From positions 186,001 to 250,000 of the forward strand of contig JAFUOI010000003.1 of assembly GCA_017482005.1 (NCBI GenBank): DNA of 64,000 nt. Direction: 5' to 3'. This DNA is from Lachnospiraceae bacterium (GTDB taxonomy: Bacteria > Bacillota_A > Clostridia > Lachnospirales > Lachnospiraceae). This document shows positions 9,189 through 17,793 of this stretch, in pieces. The position numbers and the translations under genes were made by a program. Numbering within the stretch: position 1 is the stretch's first letter; the number at the start of each line of letters is the position of its first letter. The notes under the pieces were generated by a model that was given only the letters and a program-made list of their open reading frames with translations, searched no databases and had not been told where the DNA came from.

Positions 9189-10439
9189 ATGAGCAGATTA
9201 AGAACACTGGCAAAAAAGTGTATTGATTACACCATAGAGGGCGAAGAGAAGGTGTACCGCCTTAAGCATACGCCTTTTGCGGTTCGTAAAGTTTTTACAA
9301 AGAATTATCATAAGCATTACGAAAATCTTCCGGTGCAGAAGAACAAGATTATTTTTGATAATTACAAAGGCGGCGGATTTGGCTGTAATTGCAAGTATGT
9401 GTTGCTTGAGCTTCTTCGGCAAAAGGTCGAGGCGGATTATGTCTGGATGCTAAGGAATCCTTCGGAGGCGGAGGGGCTTCCTAAGGGAGTGCGGACTGTT
9501 TCGTACGGAAGCAGGCAGGCCATGGAGGAGTATGCGACTGCCGGTTTTTGGGTTAACAATTTCCAGATGACTTATTACCTGAACCATGGTCTTTTGAAAA
9601 AGCCGGAGCAGTGTTATATTCAGATGTGGCATGGTTCGTTTGGCATAAAGAAGATAGAGGCGGATTGTAATTTTTTAAATGAAAACCAGCCGTGGCACGT
9701 ACTGGCACGGAAAAATGCCGCCTATACAGATTATTGGATATCAAACAGTGCCTTTGAAACGCAGGTTTATAAAGATGCGTTTTGGGGTGCGGAGAATATA
9801 TTAGAATACGGACACCCGAGAAATGATATTTTCTTTAAAGATATGAAACCGGTTGGGCAAAGTGTGCGTAGACGTTATGGGATAGAAGGGAAAAGAGTTC
9901 TTTTGTATGTTCCTACATTCCGTGATTTGGATGAACACAGAGTACTTCTTCCGGATTATGAGTCTGTTCTTGAGAGCCTCAAGAAGCGATTTGGGGGAGA
10001 ATGGATTTTTGCGGTGCGAAATCATCCCCGTGTGGCAGAAAAGATAGAGAAGGTCAGCGGAAAGAGCCTTGTGGATGTTACGGATTATCCGGATATACAG
10101 GAACTTCTGGCTGCGGCGGATGCCGTGCTGACGGACTATTCCAGCGCTGTGTTTGATTTTGTGCTGACAGGGAAACCGGGGTTTTTGCTTGTGGAGGATT
10201 ATGAGGAGTACGAGAACCTCAGAGGTCTTTATTATCCGCCGGAGGAATCGCCGTTTCCGGTTGCGCGGTCCCGGGAGCAGTTGTGCAGCCTGATTGAACA
10301 GTTTGATGAGAACCGGTACCGGGAAGATGTGCAGAGATTTCTTCGGGAGAAAGGTTCGGTGGAGGATGGAAGTGCATCGGAGAAAGTAGCTGCGCTTATC
10401 CAAAAAACAATGGAGAGGAAAGAAAAAAGCAATGATTGA
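9189..10439 (+). CDS. CDP-glycerol:poly(glycerophosphate) glycerophosphotransferase-like protein (1)
   Basis: 416 residues with one Glyphos_transf domain (TagB/TagF type). Visible marks are FDNYKGGGFGCNCKYV near the N-terminus, YIQMWHGSFGIKK, LLYVPTFRDLDEH, and AADAVLTDYSSAVFDFVLTGKPGFLL near the end; the WHG and TDYSS motifs hold conserved active-site residues of the family. It moves glycerol (or ribitol) phosphate from a CDP donor to a growing polymer at the cytosolic membrane face. It is the first of three family members in a row and its end overlaps the next gene by 8 bp. Confidence 0.9.
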   Translation: MSRLRTLAKKCIDYTIEGEEKVYRLKHTPFAVRKVFTKNYHKHYENLPVQKNKIIFDNYKGGGFGCNCKYVLLELLRQKVEADYVWMLRNPSEAEGLPKGVRTVSYGSRQAMEEYATAGFWVNNFQMTYYLNHGLLKKPEQCYIQMWHGSFGIKKIEADCNFLNENQPWHVLARKNAAYTDYWISNSAFETQVYKDAFWGAENILEYGHPRNDIFFKDMKPVGQSVRRRYGIEGKRVLLYVPTFRDLDEHRVLLPDYESVLESLKKRFGGEWIFAVRNHPRVAEKIEKVSGKSLVDVTDYPDIQELLAAADAVLTDYSSAVFDFVLTGKPGFLLVEDYEEYENLRGLYYPPEESPFPVARSREQLCSLIEQFDENRYREDVQRFLREKGSVEDGSASEKVAALIQKTMERKEKSND

Positions 10440-12261
10440 TCGATTGAGTGAAAAGCTGATTACGGCCACGGTTGTGAATATTGAATGGGAAAGGATTCAT
10501 CTGCATTTATATATAAAGGTGGAGGTAAATGATCCGTCTGTGGATACGGAAAAAACGCCGCTGTCCTTTTATTTGCTGGATTTGAAAAACATCATCTCTC
10601 CGGCAAAATGTAAAGTGCTTGGCTGTGAGAACGGCGTATATCACCTGCATCTGAATGTGACCAACAACGGAGAGAACAGTTGTATTCCTTCCGGAAAATA
10701 TAAAATTGAGGTTTGCAGTGGCGGTGTTGACGATGTTGCGTCTTGCGAAGCGCTTGCAGATTGTGAGGCAGGTCTTGAAATCGTTCCGCGTATGGATGAG
10801 TGCTCGCGCAATTTCCTTTATTCTAACGGAAGACGTGTGTATACGACGACTTTTACAGTGGAGGAAGGGCAGGAGATATTGCCTTTTGTCATGACAACCC
10901 TCGCTTCCGACCGTTACAATTTGAAGTTCCCGTCAAGGGCAAGACTCCATAAAAGATTCCATCCGATCAAGGATTTGAAGGCGACATGGCTTTCAAAGCG
11001 AAATATGATTCGTATGGCATATGCATTTTTATGCGTTGTAAATAAATCAAAAAGAAAGAAGACAATTCTGTTCATGACCGAACAGAGTGAGAGGGTTGCA
11101 TCCAATCTCAAGGCAGTTTCCGGGCGGATGGTTGCCCGCGGCATGGATAAGGATTATAACATACTGTATTCTGCCCGTGCGGCAAGTGAAAAAGGTCAGA
11201 GCATTAAGAGTTGGTTTACTCTGATAAATAAGCTTGCATGCAGCGGTACGGTATTTTTGGATGATCACGCACCGTGTCTGGACTGGCTCAAGCTTAGGGA
11301 TGATACGAAAGTAATCCAGCTTTGGCATGCGGGGGCAGGGTTTAAGTCATCCGGATACAGCCGTTGGGGTCATGAGAACTGTCCGAATGCGGTTTCCTGT
11401 CACAGACAGTACAATTACGGTATTGCAGGTTCCAAAAACATTGCACATTTCTTTTCGGAAGTGTGGGGGATGAACGATGAGCAGGTGCTTGCAACGGGAA
11501 TGCCGCGTATGGATGAGTATTTGAATCCGGAGTACCGTGCAAAGAAAACAGAGGAGATCTACAATGAGTATCCGATCTGTAAAGGTAAAAAAGTGATTTT
11601 GTTTGCGCCGACTTATCGCGGCAGAAATAAGAAGGATGCACATTATCCTTATGAACTGATTGATTTTGACGGATTGTATGATCTGTGCGGCGAGGAGTAT
11701 GTGGTGCTCTTTAAGATGCATCCGTGGGTGCACGGTGGTGTTCCGATCCGCAAAGGGCAGAAAGGCAGATTTATTGATGTCGGCAAATATCCGAACATCA
11801 ATGATTTGTTCTATATTACGGATCTTCTGATTACGGACTATTCGTCCAATATATTTGAATATTCGTTGATGAAAAAACCGATGCTGTTTTTTGCCTTTGA
11901 TAAAATACAGTATTCCTTCTCCCGTGGATTCCACAGACCATATGAAGAGTCTGCTCCGGGAAAGGTGTGCTATACCTTTGAAGAGGTGCTGGCAGCAATC
12001 CGGGATGAGGATTATGAGTTTGAGAAGGTGCAGGAGTATGTGGATCATCATTTTGATTACATTGATTCCGGTGCTTCGGACAGAGTTATCGACTGGCTTG
12101 TACTTGATCAGATGCCGCAGGATGTAGTGGATGCACTTGAACGTGTGAAGAGAGAGAATGAGTACAGACAGAATCTTGACTTTACTTTTGGCGGGAAAAG
12201 ACTTCCGCTGGCACTTCAGGCGCTCACTGATGAAGAGGAGCAAAAGATTGAGAGTGCATAA
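10432..12261 (+). CDS. CDP-glycerol glycerophosphotransferase with N-terminal accessory domain (2)
   Basis: 609 residues, longer than its two neighbours. Residues ~1-190 form a beta-rich accessory region without catalytic motifs, as in longer TagF-like proteins. Residues ~200-560 carry the transferase: IQLWHAGAGFKSSGYSR, LFAPTYRGRNKKDAHYPYE, LFKMHPWVHGG and LLITDYSSNIFEYSLMKKP. The polymerase-like length suggests chain extension and the smaller neighbours priming or branching, but this is inference. A promoter for the next gene is embedded in its last codons. Confidence 0.88.
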   Translation: MIDRLSEKLITATVVNIEWERIHLHLYIKVEVNDPSVDTEKTPLSFYLLDLKNIISPAKCKVLGCENGVYHLHLNVTNNGENSCIPSGKYKIEVCSGGVDDVASCEALADCEAGLEIVPRMDECSRNFLYSNGRRVYTTTFTVEEGQEILPFVMTTLASDRYNLKFPSRARLHKRFHPIKDLKATWLSKRNMIRMAYAFLCVVNKSKRKKTILFMTEQSERVASNLKAVSGRMVARGMDKDYNILYSARAASEKGQSIKSWFTLINKLACSGTVFLDDHAPCLDWLKLRDDTKVIQLWHAGAGFKSSGYSRWGHENCPNAVSCHRQYNYGIAGSKNIAHFFSEVWGMNDEQVLATGMPRMDEYLNPEYRAKKTEEIYNEYPICKGKKVILFAPTYRGRNKKDAHYPYELIDFDGLYDLCGEEYVVLFKMHPWVHGGVPIRKGQKGRFIDVGKYPNINDLFYITDLLITDYSSNIFEYSLMKKPMLFFAFDKIQYSFSRGFHRPYEESAPGKVCYTFEEVLAAIRDEDYEFEKVQEYVDHHFDYIDSGASDRVIDWLVLDQMPQDVVDALERVKRENEYRQNLDFTFGGKRLPLALQALTDEEEQKIESA

Positions 12262-12276
12262 GAAATGTGCTATAAT
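12248..12276 (+). promoter_or_regulatory. Internal sigma-A promoter before the third glycerophosphotransferase gene
   Basis: TTGAGA (12248-12253), exactly 17 bp, then a perfect TATAAT (12271-12276). The -35 box lies inside the end of the preceding gene. It could drive the gene at 12324, tagD and perhaps the beta-helix gene separately from the upstream transferases. Confidence 0.7.
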
Positions 12277-12323
12277 GTAATCAGACAGCGGCCGTGGCCG
12301 GAGAACAGTAAAGAGGTGTGATT

Positions 12324-13526
12324 GTGGCAGAGAATAAATTTGATATAAAAGAGTACGCGAAAGTTCGTTATAACCGCTTGAGGGCGTGGTATTACCGCCA
12401 TTTCAAACCGGTACAGCAGAATAAAATCGTATTTTCGCAGTTTGCCGGTAAGGGATACGGTTGTAACCCGAGAGCAATCTGCGATGAGTTTTTAAGAAGG
12501 GGCGAAGACTATGAGCTTGTCTGGATCGTCGGCAAAAGCAGTGATGCAAAAAAAGCAGGACTGCCGGAAGGAGTAAGAGCTGCTAAAGGTAAGAAGGTTT
12601 TGTATGACCTTGAGACGGCGAAGGTATGGGTCAATAATATCCACTTCAACGTTCTGATCAACGAAGGCTTGAGAAAGAGAAAAGATACCATTTATTTAAA
12701 TACATTTCACGGTGGTATCACATTAAAGAATCAGGTGCGTGACAAACATTCTTACAAGGAGACAAATGAAAAATCCCTGAAGGAGAGAATGTATGTAAAA
12801 GATTCCGAATTTGTTGATTATGTGACATGCGGCTGTGACATGGAGATTCATGTTTTGGAAGAGTTTTTCTACGGACACGGAGAGATCTTAAAGTTCGGTG
12901 ATGCGAGAACGGATATGCTTGTCAACGGTTCGCCGGAGATGGAGCAGAAGGTGCGTAATCATTATAAGATTCCTGACGGAACGAAGATTGCAATCTATGC
13001 GCCGACGTTCCGCGCAAGCAAGAGTTTGGAATGTTATGATCTCGATTTTGACCGGGTGATGGATTATCTGGAGAAGAGAGACGGATGCCCTTGGGTGATG
13101 CTGGTACGTCTGCATCCGCGTCTTGCAAAACATACAAAGAAGATTATTCCGAAATCGCCGCGCTATATTAATGCAGCCAATTATACGGATATGCAGGAAC
13201 TGGCGGTTGCTTCGGATATTATGATATCGGATTATTCTTCCGTTATTACCGATTTTATGCTGACGAGAAAACCGGCATTTATGTATGTGCCTGATTTGGA
13301 TCATTATCTGGAGGCGAGAGGCATGTACTTTGAGATGGATGAACTTCCGTTCCCGTATGCGCGCAATACGGATGAGTTCATGAAGAATCTTGAGCAGTTT
13401 GATGACAAGGCATATCGTGACAAAGTTGATGCCTTTGTAGAGAAAATCGGATATATTGCCGACGGACAGGCGGCAAAGCGTATTGTTGATTTTCTGATTG
13501 AAAAAATGAAGGGACAGGAAGAATGA
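12324..13526 (+). CDS. CDP-glycerol glycerophosphotransferase-like protein (3)
   Basis: 400 residues, single-domain TagB/TagF type. FSQFAGKGYGCNPRAICDEF, TFHGGITLKNQVRDKH, IAIYAPTFRASKSLECYDLDFD, LVRLHPRLAKHTKKI and SDIMISDYSSVITDFMLTRKP are visible. The motif order matches the gene at 9189, so the two are paralogues. I start at GTG 12324, seven bases after AAGAGG; GTG 12318 is the alternative and adds two residues. The stop overlaps the tagD start (ATGA), so the transferase and the enzyme making its CDP-glycerol donor are translationally coupled. Confidence 0.88.
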   Translation: MAENKFDIKEYAKVRYNRLRAWYYRHFKPVQQNKIVFSQFAGKGYGCNPRAICDEFLRRGEDYELVWIVGKSSDAKKAGLPEGVRAAKGKKVLYDLETAKVWVNNIHFNVLINEGLRKRKDTIYLNTFHGGITLKNQVRDKHSYKETNEKSLKERMYVKDSEFVDYVTCGCDMEIHVLEEFFYGHGEILKFGDARTDMLVNGSPEMEQKVRNHYKIPDGTKIAIYAPTFRASKSLECYDLDFDRVMDYLEKRDGCPWVMLVRLHPRLAKHTKKIIPKSPRYINAANYTDMQELAVASDIMISDYSSVITDFMLTRKPAFMYVPDLDHYLEARGMYFEMDELPFPYARNTDEFMKNLEQFDDKAYRDKVDAFVEKIGYIADGQAAKRIVDFLIEKMKGQEE

Positions 13527-13915
13527 AAAGAGTAATTACTTACGGAACATTTGATTTGTTACATTACGGACATTTAAATCTTCTCCGCAGGGCGAAGGAA
13601 CAGGGAGATTATCTGATTGTGGCTCTTTCCACAGACGAATTCAACTGGAATGAAAAACAGAAAAAATGTTATTTCGATTATGAGAAGAGAAAACAGATGC
13701 TGGAGGCAATCCGCTATGTGGATCTTGTCATTCCGGAGGAGAATTGGGAACAGAAAGCGACCGATGTCCAGAAATATATGGTAGATACTTTCGTGATCGG
13801 AGATGACTGGGAAGGCAAATTTGATTTTCTGAAAGAGTATTGTGAAGTTGTTTATCTTTCGCGTACACCGGAGATTTCAACGACACAAATTAAAGAGAAT
13901 CTGAAACAGAAATAG
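13523..13915 (+). CDS. tagD: Glycerol-3-phosphate cytidylyltransferase
   Basis: 130 residues, full length for TagD. The nucleotidyltransferase HxGH motif is in TYGTFDLLHYGHLNLLRRAKE, and the second nucleotide-binding signature is RTPEISTTQIKENL. It makes CDP-glycerol from CTP and sn-glycerol-3-phosphate in the cytosol and supplies the three glycerophosphotransferases just upstream. The start codon overlaps the previous stop by 4 bp. Confidence 0.95.
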   Translation: MKRVITYGTFDLLHYGHLNLLRRAKEQGDYLIVALSTDEFNWNEKQKKCYFDYEKRKQMLEAIRYVDLVIPEENWEQKATDVQKYMVDTFVIGDDWEGKFDFLKEYCEVVYLSRTPEISTTQIKENLKQK

Positions 13916-13956
13916 AGAAACAGTGAAATAAGTAAACTTAGTTTGGGAGGTGCTTT

Positions 13957-16900
13957 ATGAAAAAGAAAATTCTTTCATGGGTCATTGTCGGAGTGCTGTG
14001 TATGTATACTCCTGTGACTTGTCTGGGTTCTGTGGTAAATGTGACAGAAGTAGAGGCAGTGGATACTGCGGCGGACGAGGAGAGTGTTTCCGATAATACG
14101 GCAGAAACACAGGAAGAGGTTCTTCCGGAAGAGAGTACAGATTCATCTGAGGATGTGAAAGTAACAGAAGAGACAGAAATTCCGGAGCAGGAGAATGCAG
14201 AGAGCTCTGTGCCGGAGAATACAGAAACACCGGAAGAAAACACAGAAGCAACGGAGCAGGAGCTGCCGGTAGAGGAAGAAGAAAAACAGCTGGAAGCAGA
14301 TGTGGAAGATGTGGAAAATGATGGCGCAGGAATCTCAGTGTCCGGAAGCGTAATCACGATTTCATGTTCTTCAGGAGAAACAATTTCCGGTGTTCTTGAT
14401 GAGGCACTGGAGCAGGCAAGAGATTTGGCGACCGATGAAAACCCTATCACTGTAAAGGTGCCGGCAGGAACTTATAAGATAGCATCCAACATGCATATTT
14501 ACAGTAATACTACGCTGGATTTGCAGGGGGTAACTTTAAAGGCCGACGGTTCCGGTTCCTTTAATATGATTATGTCCGGTACCAGCGGTTCTTACATGGG
14601 AGAGTCAAACTATAATAATAGTTCTCTGTGTGCAGGATACGGCGGTTTTAAAAATATCACAATCAAAGGCGGTACTTTTGTCGGCAAAAAGTCCAATACA
14701 GGTACTATTATCCGTATTGCCCATGCAACCAATGTGACATTGGACGGTGTAACATTATCCGGCGGCGGATGTGCCCATCAGATTGAGGTGGCTGCCATTG
14801 ACGGTTTTTATGTAAAGAATTGTACATTCAAAGATTTTGGTGAATCCAAGACGGATGATCCGGATAAGCAGGAAGCACTGCAGTTGGACATTCCTTGTGC
14901 TTCCGACGTGTTTAAGAACGTGTATCTTGACGGTACCGTGATGAAGAACGTTGAGATTACAGGCTGTACATTCTCAAACGTTCCTCGTGGAGTCGGTTCA
15001 CATACATCATTGCACGGAGCATATCATACCAATATTAAGATTAACAATAACACATTCAAAAATGTGACAGAAGAAGCGATTATCGGTTTAAATTACAACA
15101 ACTGTGAGATTAAGAACAATAAGATTACAGACTGCGGTGCAGGTGTTCTGTTCCAGTATTTTAAAGCGAATACTGCCTCTGTTTATACAACAACTTTTGA
15201 TGGAGCAAAAAAATATTCAGGAGAAGTTCTTCATGATGCCAAGACCGTAATCACGGGAAATAATATTCAGACAAAGTATTATTCAACCTGTGATGAGATT
15301 CAGGGAATCAAAATTTACGGTTACATTTTGAGTGGCTCAAAGAAAGGCGGAGACGGCAAGAAAATTGAAGCCGGTGATTATTATATTTCCGGTGTGACGG
15401 TAGAAAACAATACCATTGTGACAGCAGGACATGGTGTACATCTTACAAATGCCAAGGACTGTACTGTAAATAATAACACAATCACAGGAAAAAATTATTC
15501 TTCCAAGGACTCTAACAAGGACAGCTATGACGGAATTTTCCTGTCCACGGGATCTAACAATGTAGAAGTGGCAAATAACAAAATCAAGAACATGGCAAGA
15601 AACGGTATTTTTGTCCAGCTTGATTCACGTGCAAGTACCATAAAGAAAAACAATATTCAGGGATGCGGAAGATCCGGTATCAACTTCTATAGCAAGAGCG
15701 GAACAACCGGAGCAATCACGGAAAACACAATTAAGAAATGTAAAGGCGGCGGTATTCTTGTCAGCACAAAGAGTAAAACCGGAGATATTACGAAAAATAT
15801 CCTGACAGGAAACAGCGGCGGATCCGGTATCAACGTATATAAGAGCAGTACGGTCGGCAAAATTGCAGATAATGATATTTGCGATACAGGAACATCAAAG
15901 AGCTATCAGCCGGCAATTAAGTTGACAACAAGTGCAACAAGTAAAACGATTTCCAACAACCGCATTACGGCAGATGCCAACAAATATGCATCAGGTTACG
16001 GAATTTTGGTATTTGATAAGTCAAAGGTAAAGGGATCTATCACCAAAAATGAGATCGGTTCTGTAGCGGATACCGCTATATCCATCACAACAAAAGCAAG
16101 TGTAACAAAAGATATTTCCTATAACACCATTAAGAATTCCACAAAGAGCGGTATATTTGTATTCAGCTCAAGTAAAGTTGGCGGCGATATTAAGAACAAC
16201 AAGATTAAAAAAGTTAAAATAACGGCAATTTATCTGACAGGAAGTGCAACTGTAAGCGGAGAGATTTCTTCCAATGTGGTTGGTTCCGCAGGCAACAAAG
16301 GTATTTTTGTATACAATAAGTCGACCGTAAAGGCAATCAAAAACAATACGGTTACAAATACGAAATATCAGGCAATCAATATTTCCAGTCTCAAAAATAA
16401 ACTTGAGATTTCAGGAAATAAATTATCTAAAGGTAAGGACAATGTAATTATTATCCAGCCGAATACGAAGAAGTATCTTATTACAATCAAGAATAATACA
16501 ATCAAGTCAAACAAAAACAGGGCAGGTGTCCGTGTAATCAGTGGTAAGGTATATGTGGCGGATAATTCAATTTCCAATGTGTCTTATGCGGTATATATCA
16601 ATAAGGGTTCTGCCGGAAGTGTATACAATAACAAGATGGGTTCCGGTGTTGCCGGACAGCTTAATCTCGGTGAGAATAAACTGAAACAGAACACGAAAAA
16701 AGTGACCCTGAGCAGTGTAAAATCTTCTGCCAAGAAGAAGGCAACCGTAAAATGGAAAAAAGTATCCGGAGCGGAAGGATACGAAGTGCAGTATTCGACA
16801 GCAAAGGATTTCTCTAAGTCGCTTAAGAGCAAATCTATAGCAGGAGCAAAGACATCCCTTACTTTGACAGGATTGAAATCAAAGAAGACCTATTATGTGA

Positions 16901-16980
16901 GGGTATGCAGCTATAAGACGGTAAACGGAATCAAAGTATATTCCGCATATTCAAAAACAAAAACCGTCAAAGTGAAATAA
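13957..16980 (+). CDS. Secreted right-handed beta-helix protein with C-terminal Fn3 domain
   Basis: 1007 residues. A signal peptide (KKKILSWVIVGVLCMYTPVTCLG) precedes an acidic Glu/Thr/Ser-rich region (about residues 30-115). A long series of short Asn-rich turns of ~22-25 residues follows (NNTITGKNYSS, ENTIKKCKGGG, NNKIKKVKITA), typical of a parallel beta-helix with pectate-lyase-like fold. The end is an Fn3-like domain rich in Lys (KWKKVSGAEGYEVQYSTAKDF). Such helices bind or cut polysaccharides, but I see no clear catalytic residues. RBS GGGAGG is present and a strong terminator follows. It may act on the glycan made by this locus; that is context only. Confidence 0.8.
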   Translation: MKKKILSWVIVGVLCMYTPVTCLGSVVNVTEVEAVDTAADEESVSDNTAETQEEVLPEESTDSSEDVKVTEETEIPEQENAESSVPENTETPEENTEATEQELPVEEEEKQLEADVEDVENDGAGISVSGSVITISCSSGETISGVLDEALEQARDLATDENPITVKVPAGTYKIASNMHIYSNTTLDLQGVTLKADGSGSFNMIMSGTSGSYMGESNYNNSSLCAGYGGFKNITIKGGTFVGKKSNTGTIIRIAHATNVTLDGVTLSGGGCAHQIEVAAIDGFYVKNCTFKDFGESKTDDPDKQEALQLDIPCASDVFKNVYLDGTVMKNVEITGCTFSNVPRGVGSHTSLHGAYHTNIKINNNTFKNVTEEAIIGLNYNNCEIKNNKITDCGAGVLFQYFKANTASVYTTTFDGAKKYSGEVLHDAKTVITGNNIQTKYYSTCDEIQGIKIYGYILSGSKKGGDGKKIEAGDYYISGVTVENNTIVTAGHGVHLTNAKDCTVNNNTITGKNYSSKDSNKDSYDGIFLSTGSNNVEVANNKIKNMARNGIFVQLDSRASTIKKNNIQGCGRSGINFYSKSGTTGAITENTIKKCKGGGILVSTKSKTGDITKNILTGNSGGSGINVYKSSTVGKIADNDICDTGTSKSYQPAIKLTTSATSKTISNNRITADANKYASGYGILVFDKSKVKGSITKNEIGSVADTAISITTKASVTKDISYNTIKNSTKSGIFVFSSSKVGGDIKNNKIKKVKITAIYLTGSATVSGEISSNVVGSAGNKGIFVYNKSTVKAIKNNTVTNTKYQAINISSLKNKLEISGNKLSKGKDNVIIIQPNTKKYLITIKNNTIKSNKNRAGVRVISGKVYVADNSISNVSYAVYINKGSAGSVYNNKMGSGVAGQLNLGENKLKQNTKKVTLSSVKSSAKKKATVKWKKVSGAEGYEVQYSTAKDFSKSLKSKSIAGAKTSLTLTGLKSKKTYYVRVCSYKTVNGIKVYSAYSKTKTVKVK

Positions 16981-17025
16981 AGAATCGGGAATACTGATTT
17001 GATAATAATTAAGTAAAAGAAAGGG

Positions 17026-17079
17026 AGCGTTGCAGGAGGATGGCCGAAAGCCATTTATCTTGCAACGTTTCTTTTTTTG
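17026..17079 (+). terminator. Rho-independent terminator
   Basis: AGCGTTGCA (17026-17034) pairs with TGCAACGTT (17061-17069), an inner ATGGC-CGAAA-GCCAT hairpin sits between, and a long T-run follows. It ends the upstream half of the locus after the beta-helix gene. Confidence 0.88.
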
Positions 17080-17160
17080 TTTACTATTTTTACCGGTTAC
17101 TTTATTTGTTGATTTACTGGTTAGTTTAGTTGGTGCTTATTTGATAATGGGAAGGAATTT

Positions 17161-17243
17161 CGGAATGGGATTCGGAATGAGATTGGTAATGGGATTGGTA
17201 ATGAGTTAAGTAATGACTTAAGTAATGAGTCAGTAATGCGTTT
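17161..17243 (+). repeat. 12-bp degenerate tandem repeat, seven units
   Basis: Units of the form GGTAATGRGATT run head to tail: 17161, 17173, 17185, 17197, 17209, 17221 (11 bp) and 17232. Weaker copies may extend left to ~17143. No gene lies here on either strand that looks real, and the region is part of an 800-bp non-coding stretch. Confidence 0.75.
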
Positions 17244-17251
17244 GTCGATGT

Positions 17252-17479
17252 TGGGTATATATGCGAAAATGGCATGTTTAGACCCAAATAAGAGCTGGAA
17301 ATAAATGATAATTTGATGTTTTGGGTACCTGTGGAATAAGCTCGTCTTTGGACCCACAAATTATTAAAAAACGAGGGTTTTTTGGTGGCATTTTTAACTA
17401 TATACCCAAATGGTTTACATAACTCGCAGAAAGCTGCTTTAAATTGGGTCTCAGACTATGATTATTTTATATAGACCCA
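17252..17479 (+). repeat. Four 35-bp units with TGGGT...ACCCA ends
   Basis: Units at 17252-17286, 17322-17356, 17374-17408 and 17445-17479 are each exactly 35 bp, start with TGGGT (AGGGT in the third) and end with ACCCA. The inner 25 bp differ between units. The gaps are 35, 17 and 36 bp. The 5-bp ends are inverted repeats, so each unit looks like a pair of half-sites at fixed spacing. Function unknown. Confidence 0.65.
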
Positions 17480-17485
17480 TACCAT

Positions 17486-17661
17486 ACGGTAGTGCTTCTG
17501 TAATTCTGATACAGAACTACAAGAATCATACGGTAGTGCTTCTGTAATCCTGATACAGAACTACAAGAATCATACGGTAGTGCTTCTGTAATTCTGATAC
17601 AGAACTACAAGAATCATACGGTAGTGCTTCTGTAATCCTGATACAGAACTACAAGAATCAT
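17486..17661 (+). repeat. Four tandem 44-bp hairpin repeats
   Basis: Copies at 17486, 17530, 17574 and 17618 are identical except for one base (AATT or AATC) that alternates T, C, T, C, so the array is an 88-bp unit repeated twice. Each copy folds as GTAG-(TGC)-TTCTGTA, loop, TACAGAA-CTAC. The period is not a multiple of three, so it is not coding. It ends 14 bp before the left 17-bp repeat of the prophage. Confidence 0.9.
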
Positions 17662-17675
17662 GCCGTAGCGTTTTC

Positions 17676-17692
17676 GAACGCCTTCCGCATGC
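17676..17692 (+). repeat. Left 17-bp direct repeat of the prophage (putative attL)
   Basis: GAACGCCTTCCGCATGC, identical to 26048-26064. It overlaps the right arm of a small GCGTT-TTCG-AACGC hairpin (17668-17681) on the host side. Confidence 0.8.
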
Positions 17693-17740
17693 TGTAAATT
17701 GCAATAAGAAATTGAACACTTGAATCAACTTTGTTGAAAA

Positions 17741-17793
17741 TGCACAATGACATGCTAGTGATCCGGCGCGGAATACTAGCATGTTTTTGTGCA
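17741..17793. terminator. Long inverted repeat / terminator at the end of the transposase gene
   Basis: TGCACAA (17741-17747) plus ACATGCTAGT (17750-17759) pair with ACTAGCATGT (17775-17784) plus TTGTGCA (17787-17793), giving a 19-bp stem with two mismatches and a 15-nt loop. It overlaps the transposase stop codon at 17776. The T-run lies on the + side, so it may also stop + strand transcription entering the element. Confidence 0.6.

Noticed and set aside
17121..17359. Two overlapping - strand frames of 77-78 residues
   Set aside because: They are produced by the 12-bp repeat array and 35-bp units; no RBS and repetitive product.
17252..17479. Possible CRISPR array (35-bp units with ~35-bp gaps)
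   Set aside because: Only the outer 5 bp of the units are conserved, the gaps are unequal (35, 17, 36 bp) and no cas genes are present.
17486..17661. Possible CRISPR or coding repeat
   Set aside because: The copies are directly adjacent with no spacers, and a 44-bp period breaks any reading frame.
17676..17692. Prophage repeat as a dif (XerCD) site
   Set aside because: The 17-bp repeat and its flanks do not show the 11-6-11 dif layout or the Firmicute dif sequence; host XerCD use is not excluded but not supported.
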